Shown here in pieces: positions 27,487 to 35,627 of a DNA stretch of 64,000 bases; the first letter of the stretch is position 1; each line of letters begins with the position of its first letter. Source of the DNA: Acetatifactor aquisgranensis (GTDB lineage: Bacteria > Bacillota > Clostridia > Lachnospirales > Lachnospiraceae). The stretch is from assembly GCF_943193215.1 (NCBI RefSeq), contig NZ_CALPDH010000011.1, positions 98,853 to 162,852 on the forward strand, in the 5' to 3' direction. The translations under genes and the position numbers were made by a program. Under the pieces are notes generated by a model. The model had not been told where the DNA came from, searched no databases, and worked only from the letters and a program-made list of their open reading frames with translations.

Positions 27487-27963
27487 TTGATAAAGAAGAT
27501 ATCTGTCATTTTTCCAGCGCTTTTTATCGCTGTCATACTGACCGCCTGCGGCGAGGACACCGAGCTATCCCGGTTCCGAAAAAGCATGGACGATTTCTGT
27601 ACCAGAATCTCTGAAATAGACGATTCCATCAACCATATCGATGCGCAGTCAGACGCCGCCGTCACAGAGCTCCTCGACTGTCTGGACGATTTGGACAGCA
27701 CTTTCCAGGATTTCGCGCAGCTGGATTTCCCTCAGGAATTTGATTATCTGGAAAATCTGGCCGATGAATCCAGCGAATATATGACAGAGGCTGTGAAAAG
27801 CTATCACGATGCCTACGGCAGCAGCAATTACGACGAGTACACCGCGGAATACGCCAAGCAGAACTATTCCAAGGCCTACAAACGAATCCAGATCATCATC
27901 TCTTTCCTCCATGGAGAAGAGCCCACGGACGCGGACCTGAGCATCGAATACCAAACCGAATGA
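27487..27963 (+). CDS. Putative lipoprotein of unknown function
   Basis: A 158-residue secreted protein starting at a TTG that follows GGAGG by nine bases. The signal peptide ends in the lipobox LTAC (Cys at residue 21), so it should be lipid-anchored. The mature part is acidic and helical with aromatic residues and no recognisable domain; the heptad-like pattern in 25-75 suggests a helical bundle. It is divergent from metH and ends at a two-way terminator. Confidence 0.75.
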   Translation: MIKKISVIFPALFIAVILTACGEDTELSRFRKSMDDFCTRISEIDDSINHIDAQSDAAVTELLDCLDDLDSTFQDFAQLDFPQEFDYLENLADESSEYMTEAVKSYHDAYGSSNYDEYTAEYAKQNYSKAYKRIQIIISFLHGEEPTDADLSIEYQTE

Positions 27964-27964
27964 A

Positions 27965-27995
27965 AACACCCATCGGCGCAGAACCGGTGGGTGTT
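27965..27995. terminator. Bidirectional terminator
   Basis: AACACCCA (27965-27972) pairs with TGGGTGTT (27988-27995), extended by TCGG/CCGG, with T-rich flanks on both sides. It separates the convergent lipoprotein gene and the 28009-28296 gene. Confidence 0.8.
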
Positions 27996-28008
27996 CTCTT
28001 TCAACCCG

Positions 28009-28296
28009 TTATTGCAGAAGCTTAATGATTCCCAGCAGCGGAATTTCTTTGTCCTGATCCTGGAATGCATATACCACGCCCAATACGCCGCAGGCGAATG
28101 CCACGATTCTCAGAATCCATACGAACCATCTGATGATGGGGATATATCCCAGGATGAAGAGGACGATAAATGCCAGATGCACTACAAGCCCCTGATTCAA
28201 ATGGAACTTCGCACCTTCCTTGTCTCCTGCAAAAAACGCCACAAACCACCCTACAATCGTCAGATAAGATACTATACCTGTCGTCTTTCTATCCAT
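28009..28296 (-). CDS. Small DUF4870/Tic20-like membrane protein
   Basis: A 95-residue protein with three helices. The GAKFHLNQGLVVHL segment between helices one and two resembles the conserved loop of DUF4870/Tic20-like proteins; function unknown. The start at 28296 is fixed by GGAGG eight bases upstream; the open frame extends 13 codons further. It is the third of three co-directional small membrane-protein genes. Confidence 0.75.
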   Translation of the reverse strand: MDRKTTGIVSYLTIVGWFVAFFAGDKEGAKFHLNQGLVVHLAFIVLFILGYIPIIRWFVWILRIVAFACGVLGVVYAFQDQDKEIPLLGIIKLLQ

Positions 28297-28338
28297 AGCC
28301 GTTTCCTCCAATTCTTTTGTTCTATTTTTTTCCATAGT

Positions 28339-28755
28339 CTACATAGTAATGCCCCAGAACAGCCGCAGCATATTCTTGCCGATGAAATTCAGGGCAATCA
28401 GGCCTACGCCTGCGCCCAGATACCAGTTATGGTATCTCCACCCCCTTACATGCCCGACACCCAGCCGCTCCAGCCCCTGGGTCACCATGAACCCGCCGCA
28501 GATTACCGCGGCATAGGGAATGAGCGGATGGTACCAGACAGCCGACAGCAGCCTGCCGTGAAGCAGCGCAGTCAAAGCTCTTGTCCCGCCGCATCCGGGG
28601 CAGTAGATGCCGAATACCTCATCAAAAAAACAGGGCATCCGCGGTATCCTGTTTTGAAGCGCGAAATGGTATAGTGCCCACACTCCGGCTCCCAGCCCCA
28701 GAAAGATAAGTCCGATATAAAACAGTTCTGTCTCTAATGTCCTCTTCTTGCCCAT
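28339..28755 (-). CDS. DUF2752 membrane protein
   Basis: A 138-residue protein with about three helices and the DUF2752 signature CPGCGGTRALTALLHG at about residues 52-67. The cysteine-rich loop is typical, but function is unknown. It starts ten bases downstream of the zinc-ribbon gene. Confidence 0.85.
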   Translation of the reverse strand: MGKKRTLETELFYIGLIFLGLGAGVWALYHFALQNRIPRMPCFFDEVFGIYCPGCGGTRALTALLHGRLLSAVWYHPLIPYAAVICGGFMVTQGLERLGVGHVRGWRYHNWYLGAGVGLIALNFIGKNMLRLFWGITM

Positions 28756-28765
28756 TTATGTCCTA

Positions 28766-29311
28766 TTACATCATATCCAGGATTTCGTTAAAATAACCTG
28801 TCTGTAACATCTGGCCGATTGCCATGGCATAATAAATCGTCGAGATGACCCCCAGAATCAGGCCGATGATGGAACATACAAGGCCACCTGTACCTATGCC
28901 GTTTTTGCTGGTCTTGTTGCCCATGGCGGCGCAGATGATGCCGGCTATGCCCAGTATGACAGCCGGGACTCCGTAACAGCAGCAGGAGCATATCGCCAGA
29001 ATGCCGCACACAAGTCCGGCAATCTGAAGCCCATTGGCCCCATTGTTGGAGCCGAAATCGTCAGCGCTCTGCCGATAAGGAATATTCGCTGTATAGTCCT
29101 GATAATTATTGTACTGCGTGCTCTGCCGGCCTGTTCCACTGCCAGCAGATGCCTGAGACGTATTGTCCTGACCGCCGCTGTACTGGCCCTTCTGTTCATA
29201 GTCAGACCATGCGTCACCTCCGCTCTCCGTCATTTTCGCACCACATTCTCGGCAGTAAGCCGCGTTTTCATTATCCTGGAACCCGCATATCGGACAAATC
29301 TTCTTCCCCAT
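28766..29311 (-). CDS. Zinc-ribbon membrane protein (DUF4190-like)
   Basis: A 181-residue protein with an N-terminal zinc ribbon (CPICGF...CRECGAK, residues 6-24), a Gly/Ser/Gln/Tyr-rich linker (about 30-85), and two long glycine-rich helices (about 90-175; AVILGIAGIICAAMG, LVCSIIGLILGVIS) like DUF4190 proteins. It probably heads the three-gene membrane cluster with DUF2752 and the Tic20-like protein; no role can be assigned. Confidence 0.8.
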   Translation of the reverse strand: MGKKICPICGFQDNENAAYCRECGAKMTESGGDAWSDYEQKGQYSGGQDNTSQASAGSGTGRQSTQYNNYQDYTANIPYRQSADDFGSNNGANGLQIAGLVCGILAICSCCCYGVPAVILGIAGIICAAMGNKTSKNGIGTGGLVCSIIGLILGVISTIYYAMAIGQMLQTGYFNEILDMM

Positions 29312-29424
29312 CGCATCATCTCCCTGATTTTTGTTTGTCTAAAGAATGTTCACTATCTTTTATTATACAATAGTGTCAGGGATATTTCCATATAAAAATG
29401 AAAATTTAAGATATAAAATATGAA

Positions 29425-29456
29425 AAAACGCCGCGACTTTATAATCGCGGCGTTTT
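29425..29456. terminator. Bidirectional terminator after the GGGtGRT gene
   Basis: A perfect 12-bp stem (AAAACGCCGCGA / TCGCGGCGTTTT) with an 8-base loop and A/T tails lies 40 bases past the stop of the minus-strand gene. Confidence 0.85.
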
Positions 29457-29495
29457 CATGTCTGTTATGTCGAAATTTTTAACTTGCAGCCGTTT

Positions 29496-30506
29496 TCAGA
29501 ATTTGCCTGCGTCAGCAGCCTCCTGCACGGCCACAGCTACAGCCACGGTAGCGCCGACCATGGGATTGTTGCCCATGCCGATGAGCCCCATCATCTCAAC
29601 GTGCGCGGGAACGGAGGAAGAGCCAGCGAACTGGGCGTCAGAGTGCATACGTCCCAGCGTATCGGTAAAGCCATAGGAAGCAGGGCCTGCCGCCATGTTG
29701 TCGGGATGCAGGGTACGTCCTGTGCCGCCGCCGGAAGCAACGGAGAAGTACTTCTTGCCCGCCTCGGTCCTCTCCTTCTTGTAGGTACCTGCTACAGGAT
29801 GCTGGAATCTGGTGGGATTGGTGGAGTTGCCGGTGATGGATACGTCCACGTTCTCTTTCCACATGATGGCCACGCCTTCGGGAACGCTGTTGGAACCATA
29901 GCAGTTCACCTTGGAGCGGAGTCCCTCGGAATAAGGGATTCTCTCGATTTCCTTTACTTCGTTGGTATAGGGATCGTACTCTGTCTCCACGAATGTGAAG
30001 CCGTTGATACGGGAGATGATCTTCGCCGCGTCTTTGCCCAGGCCGTTCAGGATAACGCGCAACGGCTTCTGGCGAACCTTGTTGGCTTTCTCTGCGATGC
30101 CGATAGCACCCTCTGCAGCTGCGAAAGACTCATGTCCTGCCAGGAAGCAGAAGCAGTCGGTATCCTCTTCCAGAAGCATCTTGCCCAGATTGCCGTGGCC
30201 AAGGCCCACCTTACGGGTATCCGCAACGGATCCGGGGATGCAGAATGCCTGAAGCCCCTCGCCGATTGCAGCGGCAGCCTCGGAAGCCTTGCGGCAGCCT
30301 TTCTTGATGGCGATGGCAGCGCCCACTGTGTAAGCCCAGCATGCATTTTCAAAGCAGATGGGCTGAATCTTCTTCACCTGCTCATATACGTCAAGTCCTG
30401 CGTCCTTGGTAATCTTCTCTGCTTCTTCGATAGAGGAGATACCATAGCCGTTCAGTACTTCCGTAATTTTATCAATACGTCTTTCATATGATTCAAATAA
30501 AGCCAT
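29496..30506 (-). CDS. GGGtGRT family protein
   Basis: A 336-residue soluble protein of the conserved, uncharacterised GGGtGRT family, named for the ASGGGTGRTLHPDN motif (about residues 264-277). The C-terminal 60 residues (MGLIGMGNNPMVGATVAVAV) and an N-terminal AGHESFAAAEGAIGIAEKAN block are family features. It starts 26 bases after the NifU-like gene, and the two are probably co-transcribed and functionally linked. The glycine-rich motif might bind a nucleotide or phosphate, which is inference. Confidence 0.88.
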   Translation of the reverse strand: MALFESYERRIDKITEVLNGYGISSIEEAEKITKDAGLDVYEQVKKIQPICFENACWAYTVGAAIAIKKGCRKASEAAAAIGEGLQAFCIPGSVADTRKVGLGHGNLGKMLLEEDTDCFCFLAGHESFAAAEGAIGIAEKANKVRQKPLRVILNGLGKDAAKIISRINGFTFVETEYDPYTNEVKEIERIPYSEGLRSKVNCYGSNSVPEGVAIMWKENVDVSITGNSTNPTRFQHPVAGTYKKERTEAGKKYFSVASGGGTGRTLHPDNMAAGPASYGFTDTLGRMHSDAQFAGSSSVPAHVEMMGLIGMGNNPMVGATVAVAVAVQEAADAGKF

Positions 30507-30532
30507 TTTTCCTGTCCTCCTTTATCCTTTTA

Positions 30533-31225
30533 TTATTCTTTCCTGGGATCGATAATCTTCACGGCATCGTCGACACGGCCATACTGGCCCTTAGCTTTCT
30601 CGTATGCGGTGTTGGGATCGTCGCCCTTCTTGATGAAGTCGGTCATCTTTCCAAGGTTCACGAACTGATATCCGATGATTTCATCATCCTTATCCAAAGC
30701 GATACCAGTCACATAGCCCTCTGCCATCTCCAGATAACGGGGACCTTTCTTCAATGTGCCGTACATGGTACCGACCTGGCTTCTCAGGCCCTTTCCAAGA
30801 TCCTCTAAGCCGGCGCCTACAGGCAGGCCTTCCTCGGAGAACGCGCTCTGGGTACGTCCGTAGACAATCTGCAGGAACAGCTCTCTCATGGCCGTATTGA
30901 TGGCATCGCACACAAGGTCAGTGTTCAGAGCTTCCATGACGGTCAGGCCGGGAAGAATCTCGGAAGCCATAGCTGCGGAATGGGTCATGCCGGAGCAGCC
31001 GATGGTCTCCACCAGCGCCTCCTGGATGATGCCCTCTTTTACATTCAGGGTCAGCTTGCACGCGCCCTGCTGAGGAGCACACCAGCCCACGCCATGTGTC
31101 AGTCCGGAAATGTCCTTGACCTCTTTCGCCTGAACCCACTTCGCTTCTTCGGGAATCGGCGCACAACCATGATGCACACCCTGAGCGACTGTGCACATTT
31201 CTTCAACTTCCTTTGAATAAATCAT
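30533..31225 (-). CDS. NifU/IscU-like scaffold-related protein
   Basis: A 230-residue protein resembling an Fe-S scaffold fold (IGCSGMTHSAAMASEI, with further cysteines at about 20, 49, 55 and 105). It is annotated in related genomes as an assembly-scaffold-like protein, yet it has a longer C-terminus and always seems to travel with the GGGtGRT gene rather than with a cysteine desulfurase; the latter point is recollection. An AAAGGAGA site precedes the ATG. It is the first gene of the pair. Confidence 0.8.
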   Translation of the reverse strand: MIYSKEVEEMCTVAQGVHHGCAPIPEEAKWVQAKEVKDISGLTHGVGWCAPQQGACKLTLNVKEGIIQEALVETIGCSGMTHSAAMASEILPGLTVMEALNTDLVCDAINTAMRELFLQIVYGRTQSAFSEEGLPVGAGLEDLGKGLRSQVGTMYGTLKKGPRYLEMAEGYVTGIALDKDDEIIGYQFVNLGKMTDFIKKGDDPNTAYEKAKGQYGRVDDAVKIIDPRKE

Positions 31226-31423
31226 GTGAAATCTCCTTTCGATTATGTATGTTATTATTCATGACAATAGAAAGTCCGCAAAGCGTCCTCTCCATTGTTT
31301 GTCCATTTGGAAATTGATTCTCCATTTTGTCCTTTTTCATTCTCTCATATTTATGGGAAAAAATCTAGTATTTTTTGTAAAAATGGAGGGTTTTCCGGCT
31401 ATTTTCCTTATGCCGATAATGCA

Positions 31424-32092
31424 TTATCTTTTTTCCGTTATTTCTGCAGCCTTTTTATAGATACTTCCGGCGGGAATCACGCCCCGCACCATGGACGCGG
31501 GATAGATACTGGTATTCCGGCCGATGACGGTTCCGGGATTCAGGACACTGTTGCAGCCCACTTCCACATTGTCGCCAAGCATGGCTCCCATCTTTTTCAG
31601 GCCGGTTTCCATGAAAATGCCATCTCCTTTAACCACTACCAGCGACTTATCGCTTTTCACGTTGGAGGTGATGGAGCCGGCCCCCATGTGGGCCTTGAAG
31701 CCCAGGATGCTGTCGCCCACATAATTGTAGTGGGGCACCTGGACTTTATTGAATAAAATGACATTTTTCAGCTCTGTGGAATTGCCTGCCACGGCGCCTT
31801 TTCCTACAATGGCGTTTCCCCTGACGAAAGCACAGTGCCGGATCTCCGCGTCCTCATCTATGATCAGGGGACCGTTCAGGCAGGCCGTGGGAGCCACTTT
31901 AGCGGATTTTGCCACCCAGATACGCTCTCCGCGTTCCTCATAGATGTCTTTGGAAAGGCTCTCGCCCAGCCGGATGATGAAATCATGTATCTTCGGGAGG
32001 ACCTCCCAGGGATAAGTCGCTTCTTCCAGCAATTCCGCCGCAATCGTCTCCTTTAAATCATATAATTCTGAAACCGTAATCATCTTGTTCAT
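31424..32092 (-). CDS. Left-handed beta-helix nucleotidyl/acyltransferase-like protein
   Basis: A 222-residue protein. Residues 1-60 are helical; the rest is a hexapeptide-repeat beta helix (for example CLNGPLIIDEDAEIRHCAFV, GDNVEVGCNSVLNPGTVI), similar to the C-terminal half of GlmU-like uridylyl/acetyltransferases but lacking the nucleotidyl domain. KAHMGAGSITSNVKSDK resembles the GlmU acetyl-transfer loop. It might acetylate a sugar or sugar nucleotide; the substrate is unknown. It appears monocistronic. Confidence 0.8.
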   Translation of the reverse strand: MNKMITVSELYDLKETIAAELLEEATYPWEVLPKIHDFIIRLGESLSKDIYEERGERIWVAKSAKVAPTACLNGPLIIDEDAEIRHCAFVRGNAIVGKGAVAGNSTELKNVILFNKVQVPHYNYVGDSILGFKAHMGAGSITSNVKSDKSLVVVKGDGIFMETGLKKMGAMLGDNVEVGCNSVLNPGTVIGRNTSIYPASMVRGVIPAGSIYKKAAEITEKR

Positions 32093-32235
32093 ATTCTGTC
32101 AATCCTCCCCGGGCAGATTTTCTGCCGCTGCAACCGCTATTATACGCGCGGCCGCCAAAACTTGCCATTCTTCCTGCTGCCGGATAATCGTGCCTTCACC
32201 GGCAAGGGAAGAAACAGATGGCCTTTCATGCGAAC

Positions 32236-34488
32236 TCAGGAAGTCTTATAGTTCGCCGCAGCCGCCTGGAATCTGTCGTGCAGCGCCCTCTGGTTGTGCA
32301 GCTGCTTGACATACTGCGTCCTGCGCCCCACAAAACCGTTCAGCTTGTCCATGTATTCTTTCGATGTGATGTCCCCCTCCGCCACCAAAGTAAGCCCTTT
32401 CTCCCAGCTGGCTGTCAGCGACGGATCCAGGAGCGCCTTGATAGAGCTTTCCACCACGTCATATATCATCTCTCCCATCAGGGTAGGGGTCAGCACCTGT
32501 GTCTTCTTGTTCAGGGCAAGGTACTCGATGTTCACCAGCTTCTTCAGGATTTCCGCCCTGGTGGCGCTGGTGCCGATGCCGCTGCCCTTGATCTGGGCCC
32601 GCAGCTCCTCGTCCTCGATGAACTGCCCTGCATTTTCCATGGTCAAAATGATGCTTCCCGAGGTATAGCGCTTGGGCGGGGAAGTCTCCCCCTCTTTCAC
32701 CTCATAGGAATCCGCCGCCAGCTTATCCCCCTTTTTCAGGGCCCCCAGCAGCTTTATGAACTCCTCGTCGCACTTTATCTCGGTCTCCTCGGAATGCCTT
32801 TCTTCCATGGAATGCCTTTCTTCCATGGAATGCCTTTCTTCCATGGAATGCCTTTCTTCCATGCTCTCACCGTCTTTTGCCCTGGTATTTCCGCCTTTCC
32901 CGGCAGATTTGCCGCCAGGGGCATTGCCCGCGGCATTTCCTGATACATCCCCCTGTCCTCCGGACTGTCCCCCGGACTGTTCTCCGGTCTCACCCCCGGC
33001 GCTGTTCCCCCGGGCATCCTCACGTCCCGCCGCGGTCGTTCCGCCGCTGTCTTTCTTTACCGCCACTTTCAGATATCCCTCTTCCACCAGCACCTTGAAA
33101 TTGGCAAAGAACCTTTCTTCCTTTACCCGGATGCACAGGGCGAACTTCTGATATACGGCAGGCGGATAAAAAATGCTCAGGAAACGGCGCACGATTACCT
33201 CATAGACCTTTGCGGAAAGCGGCGCGAGGCCATTCAGATTGTTCAGTCCCTGGCCGGTAGGTATGATGGCATAGTGATCCGTAATCTGCTTGTCGTTCAC
33301 ATATCTGGTCTTGGCGATTCCCTTAAAGCTCCCATTATTCAGGATTTCCGCCGCGAACCCGGACGCCGGTCCGTAGCCCCTCAGTCCGCCGATGTTCTTA
33401 TGTATCTCCTTGGCCACTGCCGTGGACAGCACTCTGGCATCTGTCCTCGGATAGGTAACCATCTTTTTCTCATACAGCTCCTGAACTACCCGCAAAGTCT
33501 CATCGGGACTAATCTTGAAGAGCTTGGAGCAGTCATTCTGCAGCTCCGCCAGGTTGTAGAGCAGGGGCGGATTCTTGTTCTCCTTTTTCCGGCTGATGCT
33601 CTCCACCAGAATATCGCCCACCGGCGCTTCTTCCAGATGCGCGATCAGCCGCTTCGCGTCCGCCTCTTCCTTAAAGCCATTCTCCTTGTAGAGCTTTGGA
33701 GAACCATACCAGGCAGATTCCGGCGGCTGGGTTCCGGCGCCTCCCACCGCGCGCCATTCCCCCTGGAAACCCTTGTCCTGAAGCCTGAAATTCCCCAGCA
33801 CCCGGTAAAAGGGAGTCTTCACAAAGGACCGGATCTCCCGCTCCCGGTTCACCACGATTCCCAGCACGCAGGTCATGACCCGCCCCACGGAAATCACGGC
33901 CTTATCGCGTTTCAGATAATCTTTTACCGCATTTCCGTACTTCAGGGTAAGCGCCCGGGAGAAATTGATTCCCATCAGGTAATCCTCTTTCGCCCGCAGG
34001 TATGCCGCGTCGCTTAGGTTGTCGTACTCCTTCAGGTCCTTGGCCTCCCGGATGCCCCGCAGGATTTCCTCCTCCGTCTGGGAATCGATCCACACCCGCT
34101 TGCGCTCCTTGCCCCTGACGCCGGACATCTGCTCCACCAGCCGGTAGATGTACTCTCCCTCCCGCCCGGAGTCCGTGCACACGTAAATCGTAGTCACGTC
34201 CGGACGCTTCATCAGGGAGCTTACAATAGTATATTGCTTCTTGGAGCTTTCGATGACTTCATATTTATATTCTTCCGGAAGGAAGGGAATCGTGTCGAAA
34301 CTCCATCTCTTCAGTTTTTCGTCGTAGGCATCCGGATAGCTCATGGTGACCAGATGCCCCACGCACCATGTGACGATGGTGTCCGCCGATTCCAGATAGC
34401 CGTCCCTGGAAGCCGCATTCACTTTCAACGCATTCGCGAACTCCCTGGCAACGCTGGGCTTCTCCGCAATAAATAAATTCTTTCCCAC
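32236..34488 (-). CDS. topB: DNA topoisomerase III with low-complexity insertion
   Basis: A type IA topoisomerase that passes single strands to unlink DNA. It has TOPRIM residues E9 (FIAEKPSVA) and D106 (TDSGREGEYI) and catalytic Y346 (VTYPRTDARVL). The 750-residue protein has an odd insertion at about 480-568, rich in Gly/Ser/Ala, ending in four exact MEERHS repeats. After it, the conserved C-terminal part resumes (ETEIKCDEEFIKLLG). It follows asd by 37 bases, giving an argH-asd-topB run, and may act on a plasmid or mobile DNA like many accessory TopB copies; no mobile genes surround it. Confidence 0.93.
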   Translation of the reverse strand: MGKNLFIAEKPSVAREFANALKVNAASRDGYLESADTIVTWCVGHLVTMSYPDAYDEKLKRWSFDTIPFLPEEYKYEVIESSKKQYTIVSSLMKRPDVTTIYVCTDSGREGEYIYRLVEQMSGVRGKERKRVWIDSQTEEEILRGIREAKDLKEYDNLSDAAYLRAKEDYLMGINFSRALTLKYGNAVKDYLKRDKAVISVGRVMTCVLGIVVNREREIRSFVKTPFYRVLGNFRLQDKGFQGEWRAVGGAGTQPPESAWYGSPKLYKENGFKEEADAKRLIAHLEEAPVGDILVESISRKKENKNPPLLYNLAELQNDCSKLFKISPDETLRVVQELYEKKMVTYPRTDARVLSTAVAKEIHKNIGGLRGYGPASGFAAEILNNGSFKGIAKTRYVNDKQITDHYAIIPTGQGLNNLNGLAPLSAKVYEVIVRRFLSIFYPPAVYQKFALCIRVKEERFFANFKVLVEEGYLKVAVKKDSGGTTAAGREDARGNSAGGETGEQSGGQSGGQGDVSGNAAGNAPGGKSAGKGGNTRAKDGESMEERHSMEERHSMEERHSMEERHSEETEIKCDEEFIKLLGALKKGDKLAADSYEVKEGETSPPKRYTSGSIILTMENAGQFIEDEELRAQIKGSGIGTSATRAEILKKLVNIEYLALNKKTQVLTPTLMGEMIYDVVESSIKALLDPSLTASWEKGLTLVAEGDITSKEYMDKLNGFVGRRTQYVKQLHNQRALHDRFQAAAANYKTS
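32791..32862 (-). repeat. Four tandem 18-bp MEERHS repeats in topB
   Basis: The 18-mer ggaatgcctttcttccat is repeated four times without error (72 bp), encoding MEERHS x4 at topB residues 543-566. It differs by one base from the 18-mer at two other gene starts in the window. Tandem identity makes copy-number change by slippage likely. Confidence 0.9.
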
Positions 34489-34525
34489 TCTGTTTTCCTT
34501 ATTTGTTCCATCATAATTTATTCTG

Positions 34526-35611
34526 TTACTTCTTTTCGATATATCCGCGGGCTTTCAGCAGCTCCGCGCAGAGCACAGCACCGCCCGCCGCTCCCCTGAC
34601 CGTATTGTGCGACAGGCCGACAAATTTGTAATCATATACCGTATCCTCACGGAGTCTTCCCACGCTGATGCCCATGCCGTTTTCAAAATCCACATCCATC
34701 GTCACCTGGGGCCTGTTGTCCTCCTCCAGGTACTGGATGAACTGCTTAGGCGCACTGGGCAGCTGGAGCTTCTGGGGCTCGCCGCTGAAATTCACCAGCT
34801 TTTCAATCAACTGCTCCCTGGTAGGTTTCTTCGCGAACTTCACAAAGACGGCTGCGGTATGTCCGTTCAGCACGGGCACTCTGATGCACTGGCAGGTGAT
34901 GACAGGGCTCTGGGCGGGGACAATGGCTCCGTCCTCCACCTTACCCCAGATGCGCAGAGGCTCTTTCTCGCTCTTCTCCTCCTCGCCGCCGATGTAAGGG
35001 ATGATATTGCCCACCATCTCCGGCCAGTCCTGGAACGTCTTGCCCGCGCCGGAAATTGCCTGGTACGTGGTGGCTACCACCTCCACCGGCTCGAACTCTT
35101 TCCACGCAGTCAGCACAGGGGCATAGCTCTGGATAGAGCAATTGGGCTTTACGGCCACGAAGCCTCTCTTTGTTCCCAGGCGCTTCTTCTGGGCCTCGAT
35201 TACCTCCACATGCTCCGGATTGATCTCCGGCACCATCATGGGCACATCCGGGGTCCATCTGTGGGCGCTGTTGTTGGAGACCACGGGCGTCTCCGTCCTG
35301 GCGTAATCCTCTTCTATCTTTTTGATTTCATCCTTTGACATGTCCACGGCGCTGAACACGAAGTCCACCTGAGAAGCCACGGCCTCCACTTCGTTGACAT
35401 TCATCACCACCAGTTTCTTCACCGCTTCGGGCATGGGCGTGTCCATCTTCCACCTGCCGCCCACAGCCTCCTCATAGGTCTTGCCCGCCGAGCGGGGGCT
35501 TGCCGCTATGGTGGTCACCTCGAACCAGGGATGGTTCTCCAGCAGGGAGATGAATCTCTGCCCTACCATGCCTGTTCCGCCTAAAATACCTACTTTTAAC
35601 TTTTCACTCAT
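34526..35611 (-). CDS. asd: Aspartate-semialdehyde dehydrogenase (archaeal/fungal type)
   Basis: Reduces aspartyl phosphate to the semialdehyde for lysine, threonine and methionine synthesis. The 361-residue protein starts KVGILGGTGMVGQRF (NADPH loop), has the catalytic cysteine in KPNCSIQ (about residue 156) and the ISGAGKTF block. The length and the SIQ context match the archaeal/fungal class rather than the classical bacterial class. It lies 16 bases after argH and 37 before topB. Confidence 0.93.
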   Translation of the reverse strand: MSEKLKVGILGGTGMVGQRFISLLENHPWFEVTTIAASPRSAGKTYEEAVGGRWKMDTPMPEAVKKLVVMNVNEVEAVASQVDFVFSAVDMSKDEIKKIEEDYARTETPVVSNNSAHRWTPDVPMMVPEINPEHVEVIEAQKKRLGTKRGFVAVKPNCSIQSYAPVLTAWKEFEPVEVVATTYQAISGAGKTFQDWPEMVGNIIPYIGGEEEKSEKEPLRIWGKVEDGAIVPAQSPVITCQCIRVPVLNGHTAAVFVKFAKKPTREQLIEKLVNFSGEPQKLQLPSAPKQFIQYLEEDNRPQVTMDVDFENGMGISVGRLREDTVYDYKFVGLSHNTVRGAAGGAVLCAELLKARGYIEKK

Positions 35612-35627
35612 TGTCTTTCCTCCGTCC

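Noticed and set aside
32791..32862. CRISPR-like array
   Set aside because: The repeats are directly adjacent 18-mers with no spacers and are in frame inside topB.
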